NCBI GenBank assembly: GCA_036417435.1
Contig: CM070916.1
Coordinates: 22,328,052 to 22,392,051, forward strand
Source: Inia geoffrensis
Taxonomy: Eukaryota > Chordata > Mammalia > Artiodactyla > Iniidae
Direction of reading: 5' to 3'
Length of the DNA stretch: 64,000 bases
Program-made: the position numbers and the translations under genes
The notes under the pieces: generated by a model
Databases searched by the model: none
What the model was told of the DNA's origin: nothing
Seen by the model: only the letters and a program-made list of their open reading frames with translations
Part shown: positions 1-11,420 of the stretch, one piece after another
Numbering within the stretch: the stretch's first letter is position 1
Layout of the letters: each line of letters starts with the position of its first letter

Positions 1-1
1 C

Positions 2-124
2 TACCCAGCAAAGATCTCATTCAGATTTGGTGGAGAAATTAAAACCTTTACAGACAAGCAAAAGCTGAGAGAGTTCAGCACCACCAAACCAGCTTTACAA
101 CAACTGCTAAAGGAACTTCTCTAG
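2..124 (+). CDS. L1 ORF1 protein, C-terminal end only (partial)
   Basis: The frame starting at base 2 stays open for 40 codons and ends in TAG at 122-124. It begins YPAKISF and ends LLKELL, closely resembling the C-terminal tail of mammalian L1 ORF1p, the RNA-binding chaperone that coats L1 RNA and forms the ribonucleoprotein with ORF2p. No stop or frameshift is visible in this piece. The start and the coiled-coil and RRM domains are outside the window. The short spacer before ORF2 is normal for L1, whose ORF2 is translated from the same bicistronic RNA. The damaged ORF1 of the second L1 ends the same way at 33284, which supports the frame choice. Confidence 0.85.
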   Translation, partial: YPAKISFRFGGEIKTFTDKQKLREFSTTKPALQQLLKELL

Positions 125-182
125 ACAAGAAACACAAGAGGAGGAAAGGACCTATAACAACGAACCCAAAACAATTTAGAAA

Positions 183-3100
183 ATGGGAATAGGAACATAC
201 ATATCGATAATTACCTTAAATGTAAATGGGCTAAATGCTCCCACCAAAAGACACAGATTGGCTGAATGGATACAAAAACAAGACCCATATATATGCTGTC
301 TACAAGAGACACACTTCAGACCTAGAGACACATACAGACTGAAAGTAAGGGGATGGAAAAAGATATTCCATGCAAATGGAAATCAAAAGAAAGCTGGAGT
401 AGCAATTCTCATATCAGACAAAATAGACTTTAAAATAAAGACCATTACAAGAGACAAAGAACGACACTACATAATGATTAAGGGATCGATCCAAGAAGAA
501 GATATAACAATTGTAAATATTAATGCACCTAACACAGGAGCACCTCAATACATAAGGCAAAAACTAACAGCCATAAAAGGGGAAATCGACAGTAATACAC
601 TCATAGTAGGGGACTTCAACACCCCACTTTCACCAATGGACAGATCATCCAAAATGAAAATAAATAAGGAAACACAAGCTTTAAATGATACATTAAACAA
701 GATGGACTTAATTGATATCTATAGGACACTCCATCCAAAAACAACAGAATACACATTTTTCTCAAGTGCTCGTGGAACATTCTCCAGGATAGATCATATC
801 TTGGGTCACAAATCAAGCCTTGGTAAATTTAAGAAAATTGAAATTGTATCAAGTATCTTTTCCGACCACAACGCCATGAGACTAGATATCAATTACAGGA
901 AAAGATCTGTAAAAAAATACAAACACATGGAGGCTAAACAATACATTACTCAATAATGAAGTGATCACTGAAGAAATCAAAGAGGAAATTAAAAAATACC
1001 TAGAAACAAATGACAATGGAGACACAACGACCCAAAACCTATGGGATGCTGCAAAAGCAGTTCTAAGAGGGAAGTTTATAGCAATACAAGCCCACCTTAA
1101 GAAGCAGGAAACATCTCGAATAAACAACCTAACCTTACACCTAAAGCAATTAGAGAAAGAAGAACAAAAAAACCCCAAATTTAGTAGAAGGAAAGAAATT
1201 ATAAAAATCAGATCAGAAATAAACGAAAAAGAAATGAAGGAAACAATAGCAAAGACCAATAAAACTAAAAGTTGGTTCTTTGAGAAGATACACAAAATAG
1301 ATAAACCATTAGCCAGACTCATCAAGAAAAAAAGGGAGAAGACTCAAATCAATAGAATTAGAAATGAAAAAGGAGAAGTAACAACTGACACTGCAGAAAT
1401 AAAAACGATCATGAGAGATTACTACAAGCAACTCTATGCCAATAAAATGGACAATCTGGAAGAAATGGACAAATTCTTAGAAATGCACAAACTACCAAGA
1501 CTGAATCAGGAAGAAATAGAAAATATGAACAGACCAATCACAAACACTGAAATTGAAACTGTGATTAAAAATCTTCCAACAAACAAAAGCCCAGGACCAG
1601 ATGGCTTCACAGCCGAATTCTATCAAGCATTTAGAGAAGAGCTAACACCTATCCTTCTCAAACTCTTCCAAAACATAGCAGAGGGAGGAACACTCCCCAA
1701 TTCCTTCTACGAGGCCACCATCACCTTGATACCAAAACCAGACAAGGATGTCACAAAGAAAGAAAACTGCAGGCCAATATCACTGATGAACATAGATGCA
1801 AAAATCCTCAACAAAATACTAGCAAACAGAATCCAACAGCACATCAAAAGGATCATACACCATGATCAAGTGGGGTTTATTCCAGGAATGCAAGGATTCT
1901 TCAATACACGCAAATCTATCAATGTGATAAACCATATTAACAAATTGAAGGAGAAAAACCATATGATCATCTCAATAGATGCAGAGAAAGCTTTTGACAA
2001 AATTCAACACCCATTTATGATAAAAACCCTACAGAAAGTAGGCATAGAGGGACCTTTCCTCAACATAATAAAGGCCATATATGACAAACCCACAGCCAAC
2101 ATCATCCTCAATGGTGAAAAACTGAAAGCATTTCCACTAAGATCAGGAACAAGACAAGGTTGCCCACTCTCACCACTCTTATTCAACATAGTTTTGCAAT
2201 TTTTAGGCACAGCAGTCAGAGAAGAAAAGGAAATAAAAGGAATCCAAATCGGAAAAGAAGAAGTAAAGCTGTCACTGTTTGCAGATGACATGATACTATA
2301 CATAGAGAATCCTAAAGATGCTACCAGAAAACTACTAGAGATAATCAATGAATTTGGTAAAGTAGCAGGATACAAAATTAATGCACAGAAATCTCTGGCA
2401 TTCCTATATACTAGTGATGAAAAATCTGAAAGTGAAATCAAGAAAACACTCCCATTTACCATTGCAACAAAAAGAATAAAATACCTAGGAATAAACCTAC
2501 CTAGGGAGACAAAAGACCTGTGTGCAGAAAATTATAAGACACTGATGAAAGAAATTAAAGACGATACAAATAGATGGAGGGATATACCATGTTCTTGGAT
2601 TGGAAGAATCAACATTGTGAAAATGACTCTACTACCCAAAGCAATCTATAGATTCAATGCAATCCCTATCAAACTGCCACTGGCATTTTTCACAGAACTA
2701 GAACAAAAAATTTCACAATTTGTATGGAAACACAAAAGACCCCGAATAGCTAAAGCAATCTTGAGAGCGAAAAACGGAGCTGGAGGAATCAGGCTCCCTG
2801 ACTTCAGACTATACTACAGAGCTACAGTTATCAAGACAGTATGGTACTGGCACAAAAACAGAACGATAGATCAATGGAACAGAATAGAAAGCCCAGAGAT
2901 AAACCCACGCACATATGGACACCTTATCTTTGATAATGGTGGCAGGAATATACAGTGGAGAAAGGACAGCCTCTTCAATAAGTGGTGCTGGGAAAACTGG
3001 ACAGCTACATGTAAAAGTATGAGCTTAGATCACTCCCTAACACCATACACAAAAATAAGCTCAAAATGGATTAAAGACCTAAATGTAAGGCCAGAAACTA

Positions 3101-4003
3101 TCAAACTTTTAGAGGAAAACATAGGCAGAACACTCTATGACATAAATCACAGCAAGATCCTTTTTGACCCACCTCCTAGAGCAATGGAAATAAAAACAAA
3201 AATAAACAAATGGGACCTAATGAAACTTCAAAGCTTTTGCACAGCAAAGGAAACCATAAACAAGACCAAAAGACAACCCTCAGAATGGGAGAAAATATTT
3301 GCAAATGAAGCAACTGACAAAGGATTAATCTCCAAAATTTACAAGCAGCTTATGCAGCTCAATAACAAAAAAACAAACAACCCAGTCCAAAAATGGGCAG
3401 AAGACCTAAATAGACATTTCTCCAAAGAAGATATACCGACTGCCAACAAACACATGAAAGAATGCTCAACATCATTAATCATTAGAGAAATGCAAATCAA
3501 AACTACAATGAGATATCATCTCACACCAGTTAGAATGGCCATCATCAAAAAATCTAGAAACAATAAATGCTGGAGAGGGTGTGGACAAAAGGGAACCCTC
3601 TTGCACTGCTGGTGGGAATGTGAATTGGTTCAGCCACTATGGAGAACAGTATGGAGGTTCCTTAAAAAAACTAAAAATAGAATTACCATATGACCCAGCA
3701 ATCCCACTACTGGGCATATACCCTGAGAAAACCAAAATTGAAAAAGAGTCATGTACCAAAATGTTCACTGCAGCTCTATTTACAATAGCCCGGAGATGGA
3801 AACAAACTAAGTGCCCATCGTCAGATGAATGGACAGAGAAGATGTGGCACATATACACAATGGAATATTACTCAGCCAAAGAAAGAAACGAAATTGAGCT
3901 ATTTGTAATGAGGTGGATAGACCTCGAGTCTGTCATACAGAGTGAAGTAAGTCAGAAAGACAAAGACAAATACCGTATGCTAACACATATATATGGAATT
4001 TAA
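183..4003 (+). pseudogene. L1 ORF2 protein (endonuclease and reverse transcriptase), near full length, two +1 frameshifts
   Basis: ORF2p nicks target DNA and copies L1 or SINE RNA at the nick. Removing two single bases would give 1272 codons before TAA at 4001-4003, close to the 1275 residues of human ORF2p. The endonuclease has all expected catalytic positions: N13, E42, D144 and N146 in the GDFN motif, D204, then SDH with D228-H229. In the reverse transcriptase, the motif [10 protein letters not shown], the [11 protein letters not shown] stretch and FADD (2278-2289) are intact. The C-terminal cysteine motif CX3CX7HX4C lies near 3570-3625. The first break is a run of seven A at 912-918, where the second L1 has six. 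The second is seven A at 3664-3670, where the continuing frame needs six. The central 910 codons (961-3690) have no stop. The breaks could be replication slippage or sequencing error. Confidence 0.95.
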
Positions 4004-4409
4004 GAAAAAAAATGTTATGAAGAACCTAGGGGTAAGACAGGAATAAAGACACAGACCTACTGGAGAACGGACTTGAGGATATGGGGAGGGGGAGGGGGAG
4101 GGGTGAGCTATGAGAGGGCGAGGGAGGGGCATGGACATATATATACTAACAAACGTAAGGTAGATAGCTAGTGGGAAGCAGCCGCTTGGCACAGGGATAT
4201 CAGCTCGGTGCTTTGTGACTGACTGGAGGGGTGGGATAGGGAGGGAAGGAAGGAGGGAGACGCAAGAGGGAAGAAATATGTGAACGTCTGTATATATATA
4301 ACTGATTCACTTTGTTATAAAGTAGAAACTGACACACCATTGTAGAGCAATTTTAACCCAATAAAGGTGTTAAAAAAAAAAAAAAGAAGAAAAAAGAAAA
4401 ATGAAAAAG
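4004..4409 (+). promoter_or_regulatory. L1 3' UTR with G-rich tract, polyadenylation signal and A-tail
   Basis: Non-coding tail of the first L1. Four runs of four or five G separated by single A occupy 4083-4103, a classic intramolecular G-quadruplex pattern; a G-rich tract is a known feature of mammalian L1 3' UTRs. AATAAA at 4360-4365 is followed within about 6 bases by the A-tail. The same 3' UTR recurs at 8939-9314, 11087-11420, 37379-37741, 43271-43507 (minus) and 62093-62462 (minus), so it serves as the family marker in this window. Confidence 0.9.
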
Positions 4410-4924
4410 TAGTAGATAGAGATGTAGAGGGAATACTGAAAGAATAAGAGTTGCAAATGGTTGCCTCTGTGAAGTGGGAAGCAGGGAGTGGGATTGTGGT
4501 ACTGCTGCTTCTGAAAGGTCTGTGGAACTATCTCTCTCTTTACATTGTGTGCACAATGCATGAAAACCTGCTCTAGAGATAGTCTGTGGGGTTTTCTAAT
4601 TAATCATCTGTTGTAAAACTTGTATCAGTATTTTTGGAGCTATCTATATGTGCATGGACTGCTTCCACAGTTCCTGATATGCACTTGTGCTTCCTCCTGA
4701 AAACTGTCAACAGACTGGTCAATCAACTTGCTTAATTCTTGTTAGTCCCAGGCCCTGGAATTAGACACTGTAGCTTCAATACACATAAATCTCTGGGCTC
4801 TATTTGACAATGTTCTATCAGGAACCACTAATGGTGATACTTTAACTGATTTCAAGCAACCTCTACCTAGAACTTCATAGTTCTTTGAATCCTGTCATTT
4901 GGACTACGGCAGTATAATTTTGCA
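4410..4924. other. Unrecognised sequence, no gene seen
   Basis: AT-rich DNA without a convincing reading frame, RNA gene or repeat that I can name. It is the immediate 3' flank of the first L1. The part up to about 4570 faintly resembles an old L1 3' UTR, but not enough to call. Confidence 0.5.
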
Positions 4925-5170
4925 GGTAAAATCTTTGGAGTGGATTAGAATCTTCATCTGAGCTGCCTGGATTTGAGCTTTGGCTCCAGAAATTACTTTT
5001 TCTTTGACTTAGGCAGTTGCTTAAGCAAGCTGCACCAAGTTTAGTGATTTATAATGTGAGATTAATAGTATTACCTACCACAAATGATTAAAAGTTAAAT
5101 GAAATAATCCATGTAAGGAGTTTATTGCAACACTTGGCATTTTAGTTAGTTCAAAAGATGTATTAGTTAT
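4925..5170 (+). mobile_element. MIR SINE remnant
   Basis: Degraded plus-strand MIR, an ancient mammalian tRNA-derived SINE. The CTGCCTGGATTTGAG core, a region like the MIR segment before its conserved TAATAGTATTACCTACC stretch (about 5066-5082), and the following AAATGAAATAATCCATGTAA all appear in consensus order. High divergence is expected for a repeat that predates the placental radiation. Confidence 0.65.
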
Positions 5171-5499
5171 TATTTTTACTGTCTTCTCAGCTCCAAGCTT
5201 AAAGGTCTATCATCCCCTTAAATTCCTCAGCTTCTTTAATAGCCTAGGCCACTTCGTTTCCAGTATTGCCATCTGCCCAGCAACTTAGAACTTTGCAGCT
5301 TTTATGCAAATAGAACCAGAGGAGTTGTCTGGCTTTTCAAACATCTTTGAAACAAGCATGCAAATTGGATTTAAACAGCCAGCTTGGATTATCTATGAGA
5401 AAATGATTCCAAACTCACAAACATCTTCTGTAAAAAGAACAAAAAGACAAGATCTTGATCAAATATAGTGAAAGCAAACGGAAATTCCAAAGGTATAAC

Positions 5500-5659
5500 T
5501 CCCGTTGCGGAGCACGGGCTCTGGACGCGCAGGCTCAGCGGCCGTGGCTCACGGACCCAGCCGCTCCGCGGCATGTGGGATCTTCCCGGACCGGGGCACG
5601 AACCCGCATCCCCTGCACCAGCAGGCGGACTCTCAGCCACTGCGCCACCAGGGAAGCCC
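5500..5659 (-). mobile_element. CHR SINE (short form), 3' truncated
   Basis: Read on the minus strand it opens with the tRNA-like head (GGCTTCCCTGGTGGCGCAG) at 5659 and runs through the B-box-like GGTTCGTGCCCC to the element body, ending at about 5500. The last roughly 40 bases and the A-tail found in full copies are missing. I saw no clear target-site duplication. CHR SINEs are Pol III transcribed and moved by L1 enzymes. Confidence 0.9.
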
Positions 5660-8059
5660 TAACTTTGACTTTTTATTTAAATGTATATTTGGTCCTGGAT
5701 AATTTTCAGGAAGAGACACAAAACCTGAAAAGAAGGTAAATATACAAAGAAAGTGAGAATAAAATATCCTGCACCAATCTGGAAAAAGAGAATAAGAATA
5801 AACATAAGATTTTAAGAACAAAAATAAAGTTTTCTAGGTGTAAGGACAGCATAAGTCCACACAGACAATTAAAACACTCACTAATAATCTAAGATGTGGC
5901 TGCAATTTGATTGCACCTGCATCCTCAGAGTCCTGAAGTTCCTGAAAAGTTCTAAAATATTAATGTGTTTTGCTTCTAATTTCACTTGATCATTGTTTAT
6001 TTTAAAATCAAACACCGAGGACAAGCAATGAGGAATTGTATAAAGGCAATGTGCCATAGATCTTAAAAACACAATTTTAACTTGGGTCAAGGTGTCTCAA
6101 AGGGTATTTTTGCATCAAGGTGCAATTTCAATTCTGGATGATATACAAGTAAAAGACAAATTATGACACTTTAAAGTTGAATCACAACTCATTAGTTTAA
6201 TTATTTAAACACTATGCTTATGTTATGATAAAAGCATTTATTTCGTAAAGTAATGCATGATACTTTCCTTTCTCCCCCACTCATGGATTGGAATCCAAAA
6301 ATTAGCCTGCGACATAAATGAAAAGGGTACTTAGACTGCCATCTAGTACACATTTTTCTGTATAGCAAAGCTGTGTGAATAACATCTTTAGCATTGGAAC
6401 AAATACGTCCTCAAGCACAATTGCTTTTTTTAATGTATAGAAAATTGTATACAAACCACCCTTTTTACTCTTTGACCTAAATTCTTCCCCTAAATATTAA
6501 TCTGTGAGTGTTTCAATCTGTATTTCAATTCATTAGTACTTTATTCACTTGGCCCAGATATAGAATTTTAATCTACTAGGCATTTTCTTCAAAGGCCTCA
6601 TTTGAAATATTTTTACTAACCTGTTATTTTCCCTCTCTAGAAAGTATACAAGGATTTGAGCCAGGAGTCTCTCAGGATTCAATGCACTTTGTAAAAGTAT
6701 TTACCTTTTAAAAGGAGAAGGCATTATTTCATTGGCAAAAGGATAATTATACTGATGATTAAAATTAAATGCAAATACTTCCATTAACAGTTCTCCTAGA
6801 CTATTTTCTGCTATTTGCAAGCCTCCTGCCACTAAATATATAGGTCCATGTTTACTCTAGCTCTAAGAGCTAGGGGCGGGTCACACAGGGTGCTCAAATA
6901 CTGTGTCCAAAATGAGCAAACAAAGCAGTATCTCAAGACTTACACGGACAACATTTAAGGTGGCATTAAAACTTGATCAGTAAATGTTCTAACTTGGTAT
7001 CAGTCAAGAATAGGATAGAATCCCAAGGACATTTAAGAACAGAGCAGAAACCCCAGGCCTTTCTCACATCCTTGGAGCTCCCGCAGAAAATGTTTACCTT
7101 TGCTTCAGAATAAAAAAAAAAAAAAAAAAAATGACTTAACTGTCAACAGATAATCTCAGGATATTCAATTCAATTTACTTGCACACATTTTTACTGCACT
7201 CCCATTATGGGCCAGAAATAGACTTTGGAGGTACAAGATCAAATAAATCATGGTATAATCTCATGAGCTGTTTACTGTATGTTGATGATACAAATCTCAG
7301 GAGTTACAAAACTTTCAAAAGACTAAATTGTGATGTAGTGGAAAACCTGTCCTTGAAGATTTTCTCTTGGAGGTTGGGTAATTACCCACAAGGTGCACAG
7401 CTGAAAAGATTTCTCTCTTGGGAGGAAACTTAGATTTCATTTTAATGCATAATTCTCTGATTTTGTTATAAATTAGACCATTTTAATGCTAAATAAATAG
7501 TCAAAGAAAGTAGAACATTGTATTTTATTTGGAGCTATAATTGCCATTGAGTGTTACTCAATGGCAAAGCTCTGAAAAATAAAGTACGTTAAAATATTAA
7601 TGAATCAGGAAATTACATTTTTTTCAGTAATCTCTGCATTATAGAAAAGCAATGTCAAAATGATAACTTAAATAATTGTAAGATAACTTAAGAATACTTA
7701 ACCATTTATCCATTTTATTCCTCAGTGTGTTAGGATTCTTTTTAACAATTTTTATCTGATCAAAGGGTATTTAATTTGGGAAGATAAGCCCAAGGTAACC
7801 ATGTTGTCCTATGCTGCCAAAATGATTCTAAGCAAAGCCCATTCCATTCCTGCAGCAACATCATTAACAACTTTCATTCAGTTATATCTCACCTTATGAC
7901 TTATTTCAATTTAAAATCCTGTGAGGATTTGAATCCTAAAAGAAACAAAACCAATTATTTATGCATATTTCAATACACATAATGCATTTCTTAGCACAAA
8001 TTAATTGAATTGTGGTATTATTAAATTTCTCTACAGTGCAAATTTTAAAGCAATTTAAT
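5660..8059. other. Unrecognised AT-rich sequence, no gene seen
   Basis: About 2.4 kb without a supported gene. The longest open frame (7179-7433, 84 codons) overlaps an L2-like patch, shows no family resemblance and has no splice or expression evidence. A run of 20 or more A lies at about 7110-7130, but no retroposed body was recognised upstream of it. Confidence 0.5.
7170..7290 (-). mobile_element. Possible L2 LINE 3' end remnant
   Basis: The stretch reads like the reverse complement of an L2 3' end: ACTGCACTCCCATTATGGGCC corresponds to the conserved L2 segment that ends in a word like TATGTGCCAGGCACTG, followed by a GGTACAAGAT-like block. It is very diverged, so the call is weak. Confidence 0.35.
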
Positions 8060-9314
8060 AGGCACAACACTCTATGACATAAATCACAGCAAGATCCTTT
8101 TTGACCCACCTCCTAGAGAAATGGAAATAAAAACAAAAATAAACAAATGGGACCTAATGAGACTTCAAAGCTTTTGCACAGCAAAGGAAACCATAAACAA
8201 GACCAAAAGACAACCCTCAGAATGGGAGAAAATATTTGCAAATGAAGCAACTGACAAAGGATTAATCTCCAAAATTTATAAGCAGCTCATGCAGCTCAAT
8301 AACAAAAAAACAAACAACCCAATCCAAAAATGGGCAGAAGACCTAAATAGACATTTCTCCAAAGAAGATATACTGACTGCCAACAAACACATGAAAGAAT
8401 GCTCAACATCATTAATCATTAGAGAAATGCAAATCAAAACTACAATGAGATATCATCTCACACCAGTCAGAATGGCCATCATCAAAAAATCTAGAAACAA
8501 TAAATGCTGGAGAGGGTGTGGAGAAAAGGGAACACTCTTGCACTGCTGGTGGGAATGTGAATTGGTTCAGCCACTGTGGAGAACAGTATGGAGGTTCCTT
8601 AAAAACCAAAAATAGAACTACCATATGACCCAGCAATCCCACTACTGGGCATATACCCTGAGAAAACCAAAATTGAAAAAGAGGCATGTACCAAAATGTT
8701 CACTGCAGCTCTATTTACAATAGCCCGGAGATGGAAACAAACTAAGTGCCCATCGTCAGATGAATGGACAGAGAAGATGTGGCACATATACACAATGGAA
8801 TATTACTCAGCCATAAAAAGAAACGAAATTGAGCTATCTGTAAAGAGGTGGCTAGACCTCGAGTCTGTCATACAGAGTGAAGTAAGTCAGAAAGAGAAAG
8901 ACAAATACTGTATGCTAACACATATAAATGGAATTTAAGAAAAAAAAATGTTATGAAGAACCTAGGGGTAAGACAGGAATAAAGACACAGATCTACTGGA
9001 GAACGGACTTGAGGATATGGGGAGGGGGAGGGGTGAGCTGTAATAGGGTGAGGGAGGGGCATGGACATATATATACTAACAAACGTAAGGTAGATAGCTA
9101 GTGGGAAGCAGCCGTTTGGCACAGGGATATCGGCTAGGTGCTTTGTGACCGCCGGAGGGGTGGGATAGGGAGGGTGGGAGGGAGGGAGACGCAAGAGGGA
9201 AGAGATATGCGAACGTGTGTATATGTATAACTGATTCACTTTATTATAAAGCAGAAACTGACACACCATTGTAAAGCAATTATACCCCAATAAAGATGTT
9301 AAGGAAAAAAAAAA
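8060..9314 (+). mobile_element. 5'-truncated young L1 3' end
   Basis: The sequence joins L1 at the point matching base 3121 of the first copy and continues to AATAAA (about 9290) and an A-rich tail. It is nearly identical to the first copy, including shared uncommon changes such as CCCGGAGATGG and CTAGACCTCGAG/ATAGACCTCGAG in the ORF2 end. 5' truncation is the usual outcome of L1 integration. The tail is joined directly to a head-less CHR SINE at 9315, and no clear target-site duplication was found at either border. Confidence 0.93.
8063..8938 (+). pseudogene. L1 ORF2 C-terminal fragment, frameshifted
   Basis: This covers roughly the last 290 codons of ORF2, including the C-terminal cysteine motif CX3CX7HX4C (near 8506-8560), with no reverse transcriptase or endonuclease. 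The first frame is open to 8613 and ends in NQK. The true C-terminal frame resumes around 8620 and ends in TAA at 8936-8938. The break is at a shortened A-run near 8602-8606, where the first L1 has seven A followed by CT. It has no promoter of its own and cannot make an active enzyme. Confidence 0.9.
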
Positions 9315-9653
9315 GAATCCGCCTGCCAGTGCAGGGGACACGGGTTCGAGCCCTGGTCCAGGAAGACCCCACATGCCGCAGAGCAACTAGGCCTGTGAGT
9401 GACAACTACTGAGCCTGCGCTCTAGAACCCGCGAGCCACAACTACTGAGCCCGCATGCCACAACTACTGAAGCCCATGTGCCTAGAGGCTGTGCTCCGCA
9501 ACGAGAGAAGTCACCACAATGAGAACCCCACACACCACAATGAAGAGTAGCCCTCACTCACCGCAACTAGAGAAAGCCCGTTCACAGCAACAAAGACCCA
9601 ACGCAGCCAAAAATAAATAAATAAATAATAAATTTATAAAAAAGAAAAAAAAA
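9315..9653 (+). mobile_element. CHR SINE (long form), missing its first ~24 bases
   Basis: It starts at the point GAATCCGCCTGCC, so the leading CTTCCCTGGTGGCGCAG and most of the Pol III A box are absent. The B-box-like GGTTCGAGCCC is present. Then follow the repetitive CAACTACTGAGCC units of the long form and a tail with AAATAAATAAAT ending near 9653. The head-less start abuts the A-tail of the L1 fragment exactly. Confidence 0.9.
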
Positions 9654-9654
9654 G

Positions 9655-9880
9655 AAGTGGCATTGCCTATGGGAGTTGGGGGATGACTAGAAAGGGGTAC
9701 AGGGAACTTTCTAGGGTGTGGAAATATTCTGTATTTTGATTAGGTTTTGGCTACATGGGTGTATATATTTCTTAAAATTCATTGACTTGTACATTTAACA
9801 TTAAATCTATGCATTTCAATATAGGTAAATTTCCCTCAATAAGATAATGTTTCAATAATGTTAAAAAATAACGAAAAGCT
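9655..9880 (+). mobile_element. Ancient L1 3' UTR remnant
   Basis: The order of short blocks matches an old mammalian L1 3' UTR: an AGTGGCATTGCCTATGGG-like start, GGGAACTTTCTAGGGTG, TACATGGGTGTATA, TGTACATTTAACATT and CTCAATAAGATAATG. It is strongly diverged. It forms the 3' flank of the L1/SINE pair at 8060-9653. Confidence 0.6.
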
Positions 9881-11086
9881 AAGATTGAAAACTCAGTAGC
9901 TAAACTGAACCATCAAAGAAAGTAGAATATCTAAAGTGACGTTTACAAGTGTACTAGAGATAGAAGCAACAGAGTTTATTTTACGTCTTTAGAGTTTTGG
10001 AATACCACTAAACCTAAGCTTTATATCAAGAAAAACAATCAGGCTTTTCCTTTTTTCATGTCCTAGTAATAAGTGCTTTGGTTGCATTAATCAAGAATTT
10101 GCTTCTATATGTTAATTTTAAGTTATTAGGGATTATTGCCAATTTTGACTCATTCATATATCCAATTTAGAACGTTGCTATCATTTTACAGTAGAAAGTA
10201 CTATGATTAGTACAAAGTAAGAAGTCCTTACACCATTAGGGCTAATTTTCCGTAACTCTATTATATCAGGAAAGAGTGACTGATTTTTATATGCATGCTT
10301 GAATGTAGATTTTCATGGTTGTAATGGCTAGTGGCAAAGTACACATTTTATAGATATTTTAAAGGAAGATCAAGCAAGATTTCACTGCTTAGATATGTCT
10401 GTAATGTTAAGAGCTTAAAAGTCAATGAAGTTTGAAGCTACATTTTTTTGCTTTCTTCCATAGTTACTTGCAACTAGTTAGAAAAGCATGTTAAAACTCA
10501 CCCTACAGAAGATAGTCTTTCAACATTTATTATCAGCCTTCCTTATCAATTGTTACCATCATATTTTCTGAAATATAGACTAATGTTTGAAAACAGGATA
10601 AAAAACAAGTCAAATGGATGATTTTTAAAAACAGCAACATAAATATTTCAATGTAATTATGCTTCAGTGTGCAATGTGACTGCTCTTTAATACATTTATT
10701 CACATTTCTAGGCAATGTATAATAATGAATATCTTAGAGAGTAGGAAAAAACCAAGCGTGCCTTGGCAAGCACTGAATTCTTATTCTGACCATTAAATGG
10801 TAAGCCTAAAAACTAAATTCCTATTTTTTTCAACAAATTTTGAAAATACATCTCTCAATAGCATGGATTTGAGGGCTAGGTTTCACATAACTTTTTAGAA
10901 GTGAAAAGAAGCAGTTGAAACATTCCAGTTCTTTGCTGTTTGAAATTTTCAGTAAACTTTATTTGTTCTTCAAAAGCTAGACGTATTGTTCCCATTAAAG
11001 TATTAATAGTATAATTTAACTGTTCTGGAGTAATTTAATTGGTTATACCATAACTTTTTTCCCCTACTTTATACAGAACACTGATA
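9881..11086. other. Unrecognised AT-rich sequence, no gene seen
   Basis: About 1.2 kb. No open frame longer than 60 codons looks coding, and I recognise no repeat or RNA gene. Confidence 0.5.
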
Positions 11087-11420
11087 CCAAAGATGCATGC
11101 GTAGAGAGTGGACTTGAGGACATGGGCAGGGGGAAGGGTAATCTGGGACGAAGTGAAAAGAGTGGCATGGACATATACACACTACCAAATGTCAAATCGG
11201 TAGCTAGTGGGAAGCAGCCGCATAGCGCAGGGAGATCAGCTCGGTGCTTTGTGACCACCTAGAGGGGTGGGATAGGGAGGGTGGGAGGGAGACGCAAGAG
11301 GGAAGAGATATGGGAACATATATATATGTATAACTGATTCACTTCGTTTTAAAGCAGAAACTAACACACCATTGTAAAGCAATTATACTCCAATAAAGAT
11401 GTTAAAAACAAAAACATGAA
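11087..11420 (+). mobile_element. L1 3' UTR fragment, 5' truncated
   Basis: Only the L1 3' UTR is present, from the AGAGTGGACTTGAGGACATG segment through GCTAGTGGGAAGCAGCCGC to AATAAAG (about 11393) and a short A/C-rich tail. No coding part is included. It is more diverged than the copies at 1 and 8060. Confidence 0.88.

Larger units (their letters stand above)
1..4409 (+). mobile_element. Young LINE-1 (L1), cut by the left window edge
   Basis: This is an autonomous non-LTR retrotransposon of the cetartiodactyl L1 type. In order it shows the ORF1 3' end (2-124), a 58-bp spacer, ORF2 (183-4003), a G-rich 3' UTR, AATAAA at 4360-4365 and an interrupted A-tail from 4372 to about 4409. The 5' UTR and most of ORF1 would lie left of base 1, so length and 5' target-site duplication cannot be judged. 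Its last 1.25 kb differ from the copy at 8060-9314 by only about one to two percent over the stretches I compared by eye, which suggests a young subfamily. Confidence 0.97.

Noticed and set aside
882..2462. Minus-strand frames of 147 and 152 codons within the first L1
   Set aside because: They are antisense shadows of ORF2, and the same shadows recur in the other L1 copy.
6640..6660. Pyrimidine-rich CCCTCTCTAG resembling a splice acceptor
   Set aside because: No open exon follows and no matching donor was found; such words are common by chance.
7108..7130. Run of more than 20 A as the tail of a processed pseudogene
   Set aside because: The 120 bp upstream match no gene or SINE I recognise, and no flanking duplication was seen.
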